Source: an uncultured Clostridia bacterium (lineage in GTDB: Bacteria > Bacillota_A > Clostridia > Christensenellales > Borkfalkiaceae). Taken from it: a stretch of 13,611 bases of DNA. The notes beneath the pieces are model-generated. The model saw only the letters and a program-made list of their open reading frames with translations, was not told the DNA's origin and did no database searches. The stretch is from the NCBI GenBank assembly GCA_934292955.1, contig CAKQXZ010000057.1, forward strand, positions 1 to 13,611, read 5' to 3'. The first letter of the stretch is position 1. Every line of letters begins with the position of its first letter. Shown one piece after another: positions 7,839 to 13,146 of this stretch. The translations under genes and the position numbers were made by a program.

Positions 7839-8024
7839 TCAGTTATCCGATTGTTCGTCTTCTTTGGGTTTGAATTTACCATTTTTTCTTTTCTTCACGC
7901 ATTCGGTAAGCAAATACTCGATCTGCCCGTTGACCGAGCGGAATTCGTCTTCTGCCCAGCGCGACAGTTCGGCATACAGGCTATCGCTTATTCTCAGCGG
8001 TATTTGTTTTTTATTGTCTGCCAT
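7839..8024 (-). CDS. Small Arc/MetJ-type ribbon-helix-helix DNA-binding protein
   Basis: The 61-residue protein has the pattern of an RHH repressor: a short beta strand KQIPLRI (6-12), a first helix SLYAELSRWAEDE (15-27), the turn RSVNGQ (29-34), a second helix IEYLLTECV, then a charged tail KKRKNGKFKPKEDEQ. RHH proteins dimerise through the strand and bind DNA at inverted or direct repeats. It lies 88 nt downstream of the SPFH gene on the same strand and is probably co-transcribed. From memory, similar small Arc-like proteins sit beside SPFH genes in other Firmicutes; this was not checked. The nearest G-rich ribosome site (AGGGGG) is 12 nt from the ATG, rather far, and no nearer in-frame start was found. 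No toxin gene is adjacent, so a toxin–antitoxin role is not supported. Confidence 0.82.
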   Translation of the reverse strand: MADNKKQIPLRISDSLYAELSRWAEDEFRSVNGQIEYLLTECVKKRKNGKFKPKEDEQSDN

Positions 8025-8037
8025 ATCGCAATATCGC
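8023..8037. promoter_or_regulatory. Direct repeat ATATCGC at the RHH gene start (possible operator)
   Basis: ATATCGC occurs at 8023-8029 and 8031-8037, 8 bp apart, covering the start codon and the leader of the RHH gene. A further palindrome TTAAAG-AC-CTTTAA lies at 8063-8076 in the same leader. Tandem short repeats are typical RHH targets, so self-regulation is possible, but this is inference. Confidence 0.3.
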
Positions 8038-8112
8038 CCCCTTTCGTGAATTTAATTAAGCGTTAAAGACCTTTAATCGGTTTTACCGCACGCTTTTATA
8101 AGTAATCTTTAA

Positions 8113-9141
8113 TCAATAAATAGAACCGGAATTAACTACTGGTTGCGCGTCTCGGTTGCCGCAAAGAACAACAAGCAGATTAGAAACCATCGCCGCTTTT
8201 CTTTCTTCGTCGAGTTCGACAACGCCGTTTTCTTTAAGTCTTTCAAGAGCCATTTCGACCATACCGACCGCGCCGTCGACGATCATCTTTCTTGCGTCGA
8301 TAATAGCGGAAGCTTGCTGACGTTGCAGCATTACGGAAGCGATTTCGGTAGCATAAGCAAGATAGGTAATACGCGCTTCTACAATCTCTATCCCCGCGAT
8401 TTCCACTTTCGACTGAATTTCATCCCTTATGCGCGAGCAAACTACTTCGCTCGCCCCGCGCAGGCTGCCTTCGTCGGCAACGCCGTCGCCCGTGGTATCA
8501 ACGTTGGGCGCAACGTCGTAAGGATAAACGCGCACGATATTTCTGACCGCGCTGTCGCATTGCAACGAAAGATATTCTTTATAGTTATCAACGTTAAACA
8601 CCGCTTTAGCGGTATCTACGACTTTCCAGATAACCGCAATTCCGATTTCTATCGGGTTACCCAAACAGTCGTTTATTTTTTGTTTGTTGTTGTTCAGAGT
8701 CATTATTTTAAGCGAAATTTTCTTGTTCGCCGCAGCAACCGCAGCCGCTTCTCCGCCTTCTTCTTTAGAACAACTTCCCGCATGTCCTACGTCGCCGCTC
8801 TGCTTAAGTTTTGTGGTCGCCGCAGGGTTAAACGCCGTGCAGAACGGATTAACCGCATAAAATCCATCGCCTTTAAGCGTGCCGACATATTTGCCGAACA
8901 GCGTTAAAACCAACGCTTCCTGCGGTTTTAATACTCTGAGCGATGCGAAAGGTATCCAGGTAAAGCAAGCAAGTGCAAGTGCGCAAACCATACAAATTAT
9001 TCCCGTTACGCTCGTTCCGTCCGAGTTATCAAGCAAATTTCCGCCCGTAATAAACAATGCGATGCAAATAATTGCCATTACTATACCTAAAAACAACACG
9101 GCCATGCCGTTTTTCTTTTGGGTAAGAATTTTTTCTTCCAT
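8113..9141 (-). CDS. SPFH/Band 7 domain membrane protein
   Basis: The 342-residue protein has two N-terminal membrane helices (about 13-33 and 45-66). An SPFH domain follows, from about LRVLKPQEALVLTLFGKY (68-85) through GNPIEIGIAVIWKVVDTAKAV (161-181) to the coiled-coil region after residue 255. The C-terminus RKAAMVSNLLVVLCGNRDAQPVVNSG is typical of the clostridial branch. SPFH proteins form large membrane-bound oligomers linked to membrane domains and protein quality control; the exact role of this branch is not established. Two segments look added: a Gly/Ala/Ser-rich stretch with two cysteines (about 114-139) and NVDTTGDGVADEG (213-225), which resembles a calcium-binding loop. AAGGAG is well spaced before the ATG, and a strong promoter lies at 9182-9210. 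The RHH gene follows downstream. Confidence 0.92.
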   Translation of the reverse strand: MEEKILTQKKNGMAVLFLGIVMAIICIALFITGGNLLDNSDGTSVTGIICMVCALALACFTWIPFASLRVLKPQEALVLTLFGKYVGTLKGDGFYAVNPFCTAFNPAATTKLKQSGDVGHAGSCSKEEGGEAAAVAAANKKISLKIMTLNNNKQKINDCLGNPIEIGIAVIWKVVDTAKAVFNVDNYKEYLSLQCDSAVRNIVRVYPYDVAPNVDTTGDGVADEGSLRGASEVVCSRIRDEIQSKVEIAGIEIVEARITYLAYATEIASVMLQRQQASAIIDARKMIVDGAVGMVEMALERLKENGVVELDEERKAAMVSNLLVVLCGNRDAQPVVNSGSIY

Positions 9142-9171
9142 TTTGAGCTCCTTGTTTTTTTGATTTATTTT

Positions 9172-9190
9172 TGATATCTGAATGATATCA
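9172..9190. promoter_or_regulatory. Direct repeat TGATATC over the SPFH promoter (possible operator)
   Basis: TGATATC occurs at 9172-9178 and 9183-9189, 11 bp apart, so both lie on the same face of the helix. The second copy overlaps the -10 box and the first lies at or just after the expected start of transcription. A repressor bound here would block transcription. The nearby RHH protein is a candidate, by position only. Confidence 0.35.
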
Positions 9191-9210
9191 CAAATTTATA
9201 CACTTGTCAA
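9182..9210 (-). promoter_or_regulatory. Sigma-A-type promoter for the SPFH–RHH operon
   Basis: On the minus strand TTGACA (9210-9205) and TATCAT (9187-9182) are separated by 17 bp, with an extended -10 TG. It lies 41 nt upstream of the SPFH start. The 11-mer TGTGATATCAT is identical to that of the LRR gene promoter. Confidence 0.85.
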
Positions 9211-9308
9211 CATTTTTAATAAAAAAATCAAAAAAATTATTCATCATTTGCCGTCGGTTTCTGTCTTTTAACCTATTATATATTATATCTTCCGCACCTT
9301 TTTTCCCA

Positions 9309-9431
9309 GTCATCCTGAGACGCGCCCCTTGCCCCGCTCACGAAGGATCCGGGCACACAGTGTCGCACATTTCAATAATCGCGTCACCTTATGCAACACA
9401 AAAACCGCTTATATGTCGTATATCAGCACAT
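9309..9431 (+). repeat. Interspersed hairpin repeat, copy B
   Basis: It aligns without gaps to copy C at an offset of exactly 260 bp over about 120 bp, from GTCATCCTGAGACGCGCCCC to the tail CAATAATCGCGTCACCTTA. GACGCG (9319-9324) and CGCGTC (9380-9385) are an outer inverted pair. The inner hairpin reads GGCAC-ACA-GTGTC, which keeps its pairing relative to GGCGC-GCA-GCGCC in C and D by a compensatory G–C to A–T change plus a G·T wobble. It ends in a degenerate form of the 16-bp motif (TTATATGTCGTATATC, 9409-9424). Confidence 0.82.
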
Positions 9432-9477
9432 AGTCGGGTTTCACTATTGTTCGTTACGCAATCAATTCTTGCCTTCG

Positions 9478-9523
9478 CCCTTTGGAGAAGGGGGACCGCT
9501 TGCGGTGGATGCGGACTAAAAAG
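9478..9523 (+). repeat. Tandem small hairpins (CCCTT/AAGGG and ACCGC/GCGGT)
   Basis: CCCTT (9478-9482) pairs with AAGGG (9488-9492), and 2 bp later ACCGC (9495-9499) pairs with GCGGT (9502-9506). The layout resembles, from memory, short intergenic repeats found in many Clostridia. Only one copy is in this window, so repeat status is inference. Confidence 0.45.
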
Positions 9524-9568
9524 CCAATCATTCCGCTATGCAATTTTTTCCACGGCAAGCCCAGCCAC

Positions 9569-9691
9569 GTCATCCTGAGACGCGCCCCTTGCCATACTTA
9601 CGAAGGATCAAGGCGCGCAGCGCCGCATATTTCAATAATCGCGTCACCTTATTCAACAAAAAAGCCCGCCTATAAGTCGATTATCTCAACT
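9569..9691 (+). repeat. Interspersed hairpin repeat, copy C
   Basis: It is the closest relative of copy B (260-bp offset, no gaps). It has the outer pair GACGCG (9579-9584) / CGCGTC (9640-9645) and the inner hairpin GGCGC-GCA-GCGCC. Its 3' end runs into an exact copy of the 16-bp motif (9670-9685), which itself lies in the loop of a terminator. Here the two repeat families are fused into one unit. Confidence 0.85.
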
Positions 9692-9705
9692 TTCGCGGAC
9701 TTTTC
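9658..9705 (-). terminator. Terminator of the methyltransferase gene, carrying the 16-bp motif in its loop
   Basis: AAAAGCCCGC (9660-9669) and GCGGACTTTT (9695-9704) form an inverted repeat. Read on the minus strand the RNA stem is AAAAGUCCGC/GCGGGCUUUU, fully paired with one G·U, followed by more U. That is the strand of the methyltransferase gene, whose stop codon ends at 9708. On the plus strand one C·A mismatch weakens it. The 25-nt loop contains the motif and can form its own small stem (AAGTTGA with TCGACTT). Confidence 0.68.
9670..9685 (-). repeat. Intergenic 16-bp motif, copy 2
   Basis: Reads GATAATCGACTTATAG on the minus strand. It lies inside a terminator loop at the end of repeat copy C, followed on the minus strand by GCGGGCTTTTTT. 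Copy 5 has a similar GC-then-T6 downstream flank. Confidence 0.75.
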
Positions 9706-9707
9706 TT

Positions 9708-10847
9708 TCACTCATTCATATTGTCGTCGCGGCGTTTCTGCGGCGGATTACCGAGCATCGCATACAGCGTGCATTCAATCGAGCCGTTATAAAGTTTGCG
9801 TTTTTTAGTCGCTTTTTTGCCGAACAACCGCTCGAAATCGGTCACGGGCGTAATGGTATACGCGCTCCAATCGGGAAGACTTGCATAAACCTTTCCGTAA
9901 GCGCGGGTAATTTTTTCTATTTCTCTTCGGTCGGATAACCTTTCGCCGTACGGCGGATTACAGAACAGAACGCCGTATTTTTTATGCGAAGAAAATTCGC
10001 TAACGTCGGCACGCTGAAAATGAATATCGCCGGCAACGCCTGCAATCGATGCGTGTTTTCTCGCAAGCTTTAACTGATTTTCGTCAATATCGAACGCCGA
10101 AATCTGCAATTCTTCGTCCGCCACGCCGTCCAAAGCCTTTTTCTTCATATCGGCAAACACAGAAGAATCGAACTTTTGCCAGTGCAGAAAGTCAAAATCT
10201 CTGTTCCCGCCCGACGGAATATTTTTAGCAATCATAGCCGCTTCTATAGGGAACGTTCCGCTTCCGCAAAAAAGGTCGGCAAACGGGCGGGTTTTATTCC
10301 ATACCGAAAGCAAAATAATAGCGGCGGCAAGCGTTTCTTTAAGCGGCGCTTCGCCCACAAGCCCGCGGTAACCGCGCCTGTGCAGTCCACTACCCGACGT
10401 ATCGAGCATAACCGTCGCGTGATCTTTAACAACCGCAATCTCTATTTTATATCTTTCTCCGCTTTCCGTAAGCATTTTGTACGTTTTAAGAAGTCGCCCG
10501 CAAATCGCCTTTTTGCACACGCTTTGCGTAGCCGAAACGGCATGCACGGTACTGTCTACGCACTTTGCAACAACGTCTATTTTAGCGTCGCACGGCAGAA
10601 TTTCCTCCCACGCTATATCCGACACGCCGTCAAATAAATCGTCGAAAGACTTTGCCGCAAACTCACCGAGTTCTATAAAAACCCTGTTTGCCGTACGCAA
10701 AAACAGATTACAGGCGCAAATGTCTTTTTCGTCGCCCGAAAATGTCATCCTGCCGTTTATCGACGGAACATTTCCGTACCCGAGATTATATAGTTCTCTT
10801 TTGGTTACCGCTTCTATTCCCGACGCGGCAGAAACACATATCTTCAT
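9708..10847 (-). CDS. THUMP-domain class I SAM-dependent RNA methyltransferase (YpsC/RlmL-N type)
   Basis: The 379-residue protein should methylate guanine N2 in RNA. The Firmicutes YpsC group is related to the domain of E. coli RlmL that makes m2G2445 in 23S rRNA. A THUMP RNA-binding domain spans roughly residues 45-150. The SAM-binding motif is DLFCGSGTFPIEAAMIAK (191-208), the acidic loop AFDIDENQL (251-259), and the catalytic motif NPPYGERL (297-304). The start is set at the ATG at 10847, with GGAG 8 bases upstream. An in-frame TTG four codons earlier overlaps that ribosome site and is unlikely. It follows yraN by 85 bp on the same strand, with a 16-bp motif copy in the gap. The conserved FCNPPYGERL fits an N2-guanine enzyme; the exact target base is not determined. 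Confidence 0.92.
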   Translation of the reverse strand: MKICVSAASGIEAVTKRELYNLGYGNVPSINGRMTFSGDEKDICACNLFLRTANRVFIELGEFAAKSFDDLFDGVSDIAWEEILPCDAKIDVVAKCVDSTVHAVSATQSVCKKAICGRLLKTYKMLTESGERYKIEIAVVKDHATVMLDTSGSGLHRRGYRGLVGEAPLKETLAAAIILLSVWNKTRPFADLFCGSGTFPIEAAMIAKNIPSGGNRDFDFLHWQKFDSSVFADMKKKALDGVADEELQISAFDIDENQLKLARKHASIAGVAGDIHFQRADVSEFSSHKKYGVLFCNPPYGERLSDRREIEKITRAYGKVYASLPDWSAYTITPVTDFERLFGKKATKKRKLYNGSIECTLYAMLGNPPQKRRDDNMNE

Positions 10848-10876
10848 TTTTAACTCCAAAACACGATAAAACAGCC

Positions 10877-10892
10877 GATAATCGACCTATAG
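10877..10892 (+). repeat. Intergenic 16-bp motif, copy 3
   Basis: GATAATCGACCTATAG lies in the yraN–methyltransferase gap and is followed by GCGCGACTTTT, again a GC-rich patch and then T. In gene orientation it is reversed, so it is not placed as a promoter would be for the downstream gene. Confidence 0.75.
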
Positions 10893-10932
10893 CGCGACTT
10901 TTAGCAAAGTAGCTCAACGCACGGCAACAAAT

Positions 10933-11301
10933 TCAATCGTCCAAAGTAAAAGCGTTTTCAATATAATTTATATCGCCCGCAAGCACTTCCGCCACGTCAA
11001 ATCTCACAAAATAATCCTTATATTTTTCGTTGCAAGAAATAAAAAATTCGGCAATTTTGAAATATCTTGCGCGTTTTTTATAATCAACCGCTTCGCAAGG
11101 TTTTCCGTACAGTTCGCTCGATCTTGTCTTAACTTCGGTAAACACAAGAAAATTTTCTTTTTTCGAAACGATATCCGCTTCGCCGAACGCCGTGCGGTAA
11201 TTCTTTTTCAATATCTTATATTTGTTCTTTTTAAGATAATCGGCAACGAGTTTTTCGCCGCTTTCTCCCGTTTCTTTCTTATTATTCAAAAACAAGCCCA
11301 T
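10933..11301 (-). CDS. yraN: YraN family (UPF0102) predicted nuclease-fold protein
   Basis: The 122-residue protein has the family layout: GESGEKLVADYLKK (12-25), then NYRTAFGEADIV (34-45), FTEVKTRSS (54-62) and the C-terminal FVRFDVAEV (98-106). The residues E16, D43, E56 and K58 match a PD-(D/E)xK restriction-endonuclease-like fold. The biochemical role of the family is poorly defined; a role in DNA processing or repair is suspected. A gene order with rnhB and rbgA close to yraN is common in Firmicutes and supports the call. GGGG lies 7 bases before the ATG. It is separated from rnhB by 181 bp that contain repeat copy D, so it may have its own promoter; a TATACT box is visible on the minus strand at 11349-11344, but without a good -35. 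Confidence 0.93.
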   Translation of the reverse strand: MGLFLNNKKETGESGEKLVADYLKKNKYKILKKNYRTAFGEADIVSKKENFLVFTEVKTRSSELYGKPCEAVDYKKRARYFKIAEFFISCNEKYKDYFVRFDVAEVLAGDINYIENAFTLDD

Positions 11302-11381
11302 TTACTATCCCCGCAATTAAAAACACAGCATTTTCCATCTTTAAGTATACATCAACGCACGCACCAACCACCAAGCAACTC

Positions 11382-11450
11382 GTCATCCTGAGACGCGCCC
11401 CCCATTGCCATACTTACGAAGGATCCGGGCGCGCAGCGCCGCACTTTTCA
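11382..11450 (+). repeat. Interspersed hairpin repeat, copy D
   Basis: It starts GTCATCCTGAGACGCGCCCC and continues CCATACTTACGAAGGATCC as in copy C, then GGCGC-GCA-GCGCC. After that the sequence diverges (AATAATCATGCCGACCTTA in place of AATAATCGCGTCACCTTA), so the outer GACGCG/CGCGTC pairing is lost. It lies between rnhB and yraN, on the strand opposite to transcription. Confidence 0.8.
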
Positions 11451-11482
11451 AATAATCATGCCGACCTTACGGCGCACTAAAT

Positions 11483-12103
11483 TCAACCTTTCCAAAAGTT
11501 TTTAATAAACGACTTTCTGTGAATTTGGCAAGGTCCCTTTTCTTTAATTGCCTTAATATGAACCGCCGTGCCGTACCCCTTATTTTTTTCGAACCCGTAA
11601 TCGGGATACTTTTCCGCATATTCGTCCATAAGTTTATCTCTGTAAACCTTAGCGACGATAGAAGCGCACCCTATAGAATAACTGAGCGCGTCGCCATGAA
11701 CTATAGGCACGCAAGGAACTTCGGTTTTAATATCGAGCGCGTCGGCAAACAGCACGTCGGGGCGCACTTCAAGAGTATTAACGCACTCCGCCATGCACTG
11801 TTTTGTCGCTTCCAGAATGTTTATTTCGTCTATAATTTCAGGTTCTCTTTGGCAAATTTTGACCGCAATCGCCTTTTTAAGAATTTCTTCCGAAAGCTTT
11901 TCGCGCTTTTTTGCCGAAAGTTTTTTGCTGTCGTCAACGCCGTCTATAATTTCGCTTTCGTCAAGCGGCATAATAACGGCGCAACAAACCACGGGACCTG
12001 CAAGCGGACCGCGCCCTACTTCGTCTGCCCCCGCAATATACTTATATCCCTTTTCGAGATACTGCTTTTCAATTTTTATTTTCTCAAGCATTTTATCAGT
12101 CAT
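11483..12103 (-). CDS. rnhB: Ribonuclease HII
   Basis: RNase HII cuts RNA in RNA:DNA hybrids and single ribonucleotides in DNA, in the cytoplasm, with Mg2+ or Mn2+. The 206-residue protein carries the signature GADEVGRGPLAGPVV (25-39) with D27 and E28, then DSKKLSAKKRE (58-68), FADALDI with D121, and HGDALSYSIGCASIVAKVYRD (136-156) with D138. These form the DEDD active site. The end CQIHRKSFIKNFW is typical. The ATG at 12103 gives the best start; a second ATG four codons later is possible. Neither has a visible Shine–Dalgarno sequence. The 25 bp between the rbgA stop and this ATG are almost all taken by a 16-bp motif copy, so translation may depend on coupling to rbgA. Confidence 0.96.
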   Translation of the reverse strand: MTDKMLEKIKIEKQYLEKGYKYIAGADEVGRGPLAGPVVCCAVIMPLDESEIIDGVDDSKKLSAKKREKLSEEILKKAIAVKICQREPEIIDEINILEATKQCMAECVNTLEVRPDVLFADALDIKTEVPCVPIVHGDALSYSIGCASIVAKVYRDKLMDEYAEKYPDYGFEKNKGYGTAVHIKAIKEKGPCQIHRKSFIKNFWKG

Positions 12104-12111
12104 AACTATGC

Positions 12112-12127
12112 GATAATCGACCTATAG
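12112..12127 (+). repeat. Intergenic 16-bp motif, copy 4, filling the rbgA/rnhB junction
   Basis: GATAATCGACCTATAG lies in a gap of only 25 bp and extends to the 12-bp palindrome GACCTATAGGTC (12119-12130), which overlaps the rbgA stop codon. Confidence 0.75.
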
Positions 12128-12128
12128 G

Positions 12129-12977
12129 TCAATTTTTCCCTTCCAAACAGATTTTTCCCAAGCGACATTTTCTGAAGTCGTCTATAACGGCGAGCGCGCA
12201 CCGCGAATAATCGTAAACGCCGCCCTTCATAAGATACCCGCGTTTTTCGCAAATACTTTCGTAAACGGCAAGCGGCGTTTTATCGTCGGTTTCCACTCCG
12301 TATTTATCAAAAATCGCAGTCGGCTTAATTTCAAGAATTTTTTCAATCAGCGCAAGACAAAGGTCGCCTTCGTCCACAATCGCGTCGTTAAGGCTGCCGA
12401 TAAACGCAAGGTTAAGCCCGTTGTTATTGTTATCGAGCGACGGCGGCATCGTTCCCGGAGTATCAAGCAGCTCGAACCCGTCAAGCCTTATCCATTGCTT
12501 GCCGCGCGTAACGCCCGCTTTGTTGCCGACCTGCGCGGCTTTTTTACCGCACAACGCGTTAATAACTGTAGATTTACCCGTATTCGGCACCCCCGCAACC
12601 ATCGCGCGGAGCGTTTTCGTAATGCCTTTAGCCGCTTTTCTTTCGATTTTTTCGGCAAGCAGACTTCTGAACGCGGGATAAATATTTTTGCAACCGCCCG
12701 CGTTTGTACCGATTGCTGTAACAACCTTTTTTCCGTCGTCCGAAAGCGTTTTTACAATGTAATCTCTGTCTCTTTCCGAAATTATGTCGCACTTATTCAG
12801 AACATACAAAAACGGCTTGTTGCCGAGTTTTTTTTCAAGCGTTTTATTCATGCAGGAAAAGGGCGCGCGCGCGTCAAGAACGAATATCACGCCGTCCACG
12901 TTTTTAATGTTCTCTTCCATCATTCGCATGGCTTTGGTCATATGCCCCGGAAACCATTGTATGTGACTTAAATCCAT
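12129..12977 (-). CDS. rbgA: Ribosome biogenesis GTPase RbgA (YlqF), circularly permuted
   Basis: RbgA is a GTPase needed for late 50S subunit assembly in Gram-positive bacteria. The motif order is permuted as in the YlqF/YawG family: G4 NKCD (61-64) comes before G1 GVPNTGKST (129-137), G2 GVT (155-157) and G3 DTPG (172-175). The N-terminus IQWFPGHMTKAMRMM is the family signature. The start is set at the ATG at 12977, which is preceded by CAGGAG at 6 bases and gives 282 residues, the length I recall for the B. subtilis protein. An in-frame start 14 codons earlier would place the ribosome site inside the gene and is rejected. rnhB follows after 25 bp, as expected for this conserved pair. Confidence 0.96.
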   Translation of the reverse strand: MDLSHIQWFPGHMTKAMRMMEENIKNVDGVIFVLDARAPFSCMNKTLEKKLGNKPFLYVLNKCDIISERDRDYIVKTLSDDGKKVVTAIGTNAGGCKNIYPAFRSLLAEKIERKAAKGITKTLRAMVAGVPNTGKSTVINALCGKKAAQVGNKAGVTRGKQWIRLDGFELLDTPGTMPPSLDNNNNGLNLAFIGSLNDAIVDEGDLCLALIEKILEIKPTAIFDKYGVETDDKTPLAVYESICEKRGYLMKGGVYDYSRCALAVIDDFRKCRLGKICLEGKN

Positions 12978-13042
12978 AAAAAACTCCTGTATGGGTTTGA
13001 TTTTTATTTGTAAATTCACCTATAAATAACAAAAAAGTCGGC

Positions 13043-13058
13043 TTATAGGTCGATTATC
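13043..13058 (-). repeat. Intergenic 16-bp motif, copy 5
   Basis: Reads GATAATCGACCTATAA on the minus strand, preceded by CTC and followed by GCCGACTTTTTT. It lies between the acetyltransferase gene and rbgA. Confidence 0.75.
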
Positions 13059-13097
13059 GAGCAATTCGTTTTATAATCTGTTCTTTGTTAACGGCTG

Positions 13098-13118
13098 AAA
13101 AAACAACCGAAAATCGGC
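13098..13118 (-). terminator. Weak candidate terminator of the acetyltransferase gene
   Basis: On the minus strand GCCGATTTTCGG is followed by TTGTTTTTT. The stem is only 4 bp (CCGA/TCGG). Part of it (CCGAAAATCGGCAATAA on the plus strand, 13107-13123) recurs exactly after the helicase gene at 5394-5410, so it may be a repeat rather than a terminator. Confidence 0.3.
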
Positions 13119-13146
13119 AATAAATCGTTCAATTCAAAAACGTTCG

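Larger units (their letters stand above)
9142..9707. other. 566-bp intergenic region filled with repeats
   Basis: The stretch contains the SPFH promoter, repeat copies B and C, a tandem hairpin repeat between them and a terminator for the methyltransferase gene. Open frames across it run straight through the repeats and carry no protein signature, so no gene is called. Confidence 0.75.

Noticed and set aside
8143..8907. 254-codon plus-strand ORF
   Set aside because: Antisense shadow of the SPFH gene, which has promoter, ribosome site and clear family motifs.
7839..9141. Toxin–antitoxin system from the RHH protein
   Set aside because: RHH antitoxins are paired with a small toxin next door; here the partner is a large SPFH membrane protein and no toxin-like ORF is present.
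2122..9141. One multi-gene defence system made of helicase, LRR lipoprotein, RHH and SPFH genes
   Set aside because: Each unit has its own promoter and terminator, strands differ, and the lipoprotein is extracellular. Nothing in the sequence links them beyond proximity.
9204..9808. Two long plus-strand ORFs (9204-9578 and 9482-9808)
   Set aside because: Both are translations of interspersed repeats B and C, and the second runs antisense into the methyltransferase gene.
1749..11450. CRISPR array from the repeated GTCATCCTGAG units
   Set aside because: Copies are spread over kilobases with irregular spacing and are hairpin repeats between genes; no cas gene is present.
11519..12127. 202-codon plus-strand ORF
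   Set aside because: Antisense shadow of rnhB, whose active-site motifs are intact.
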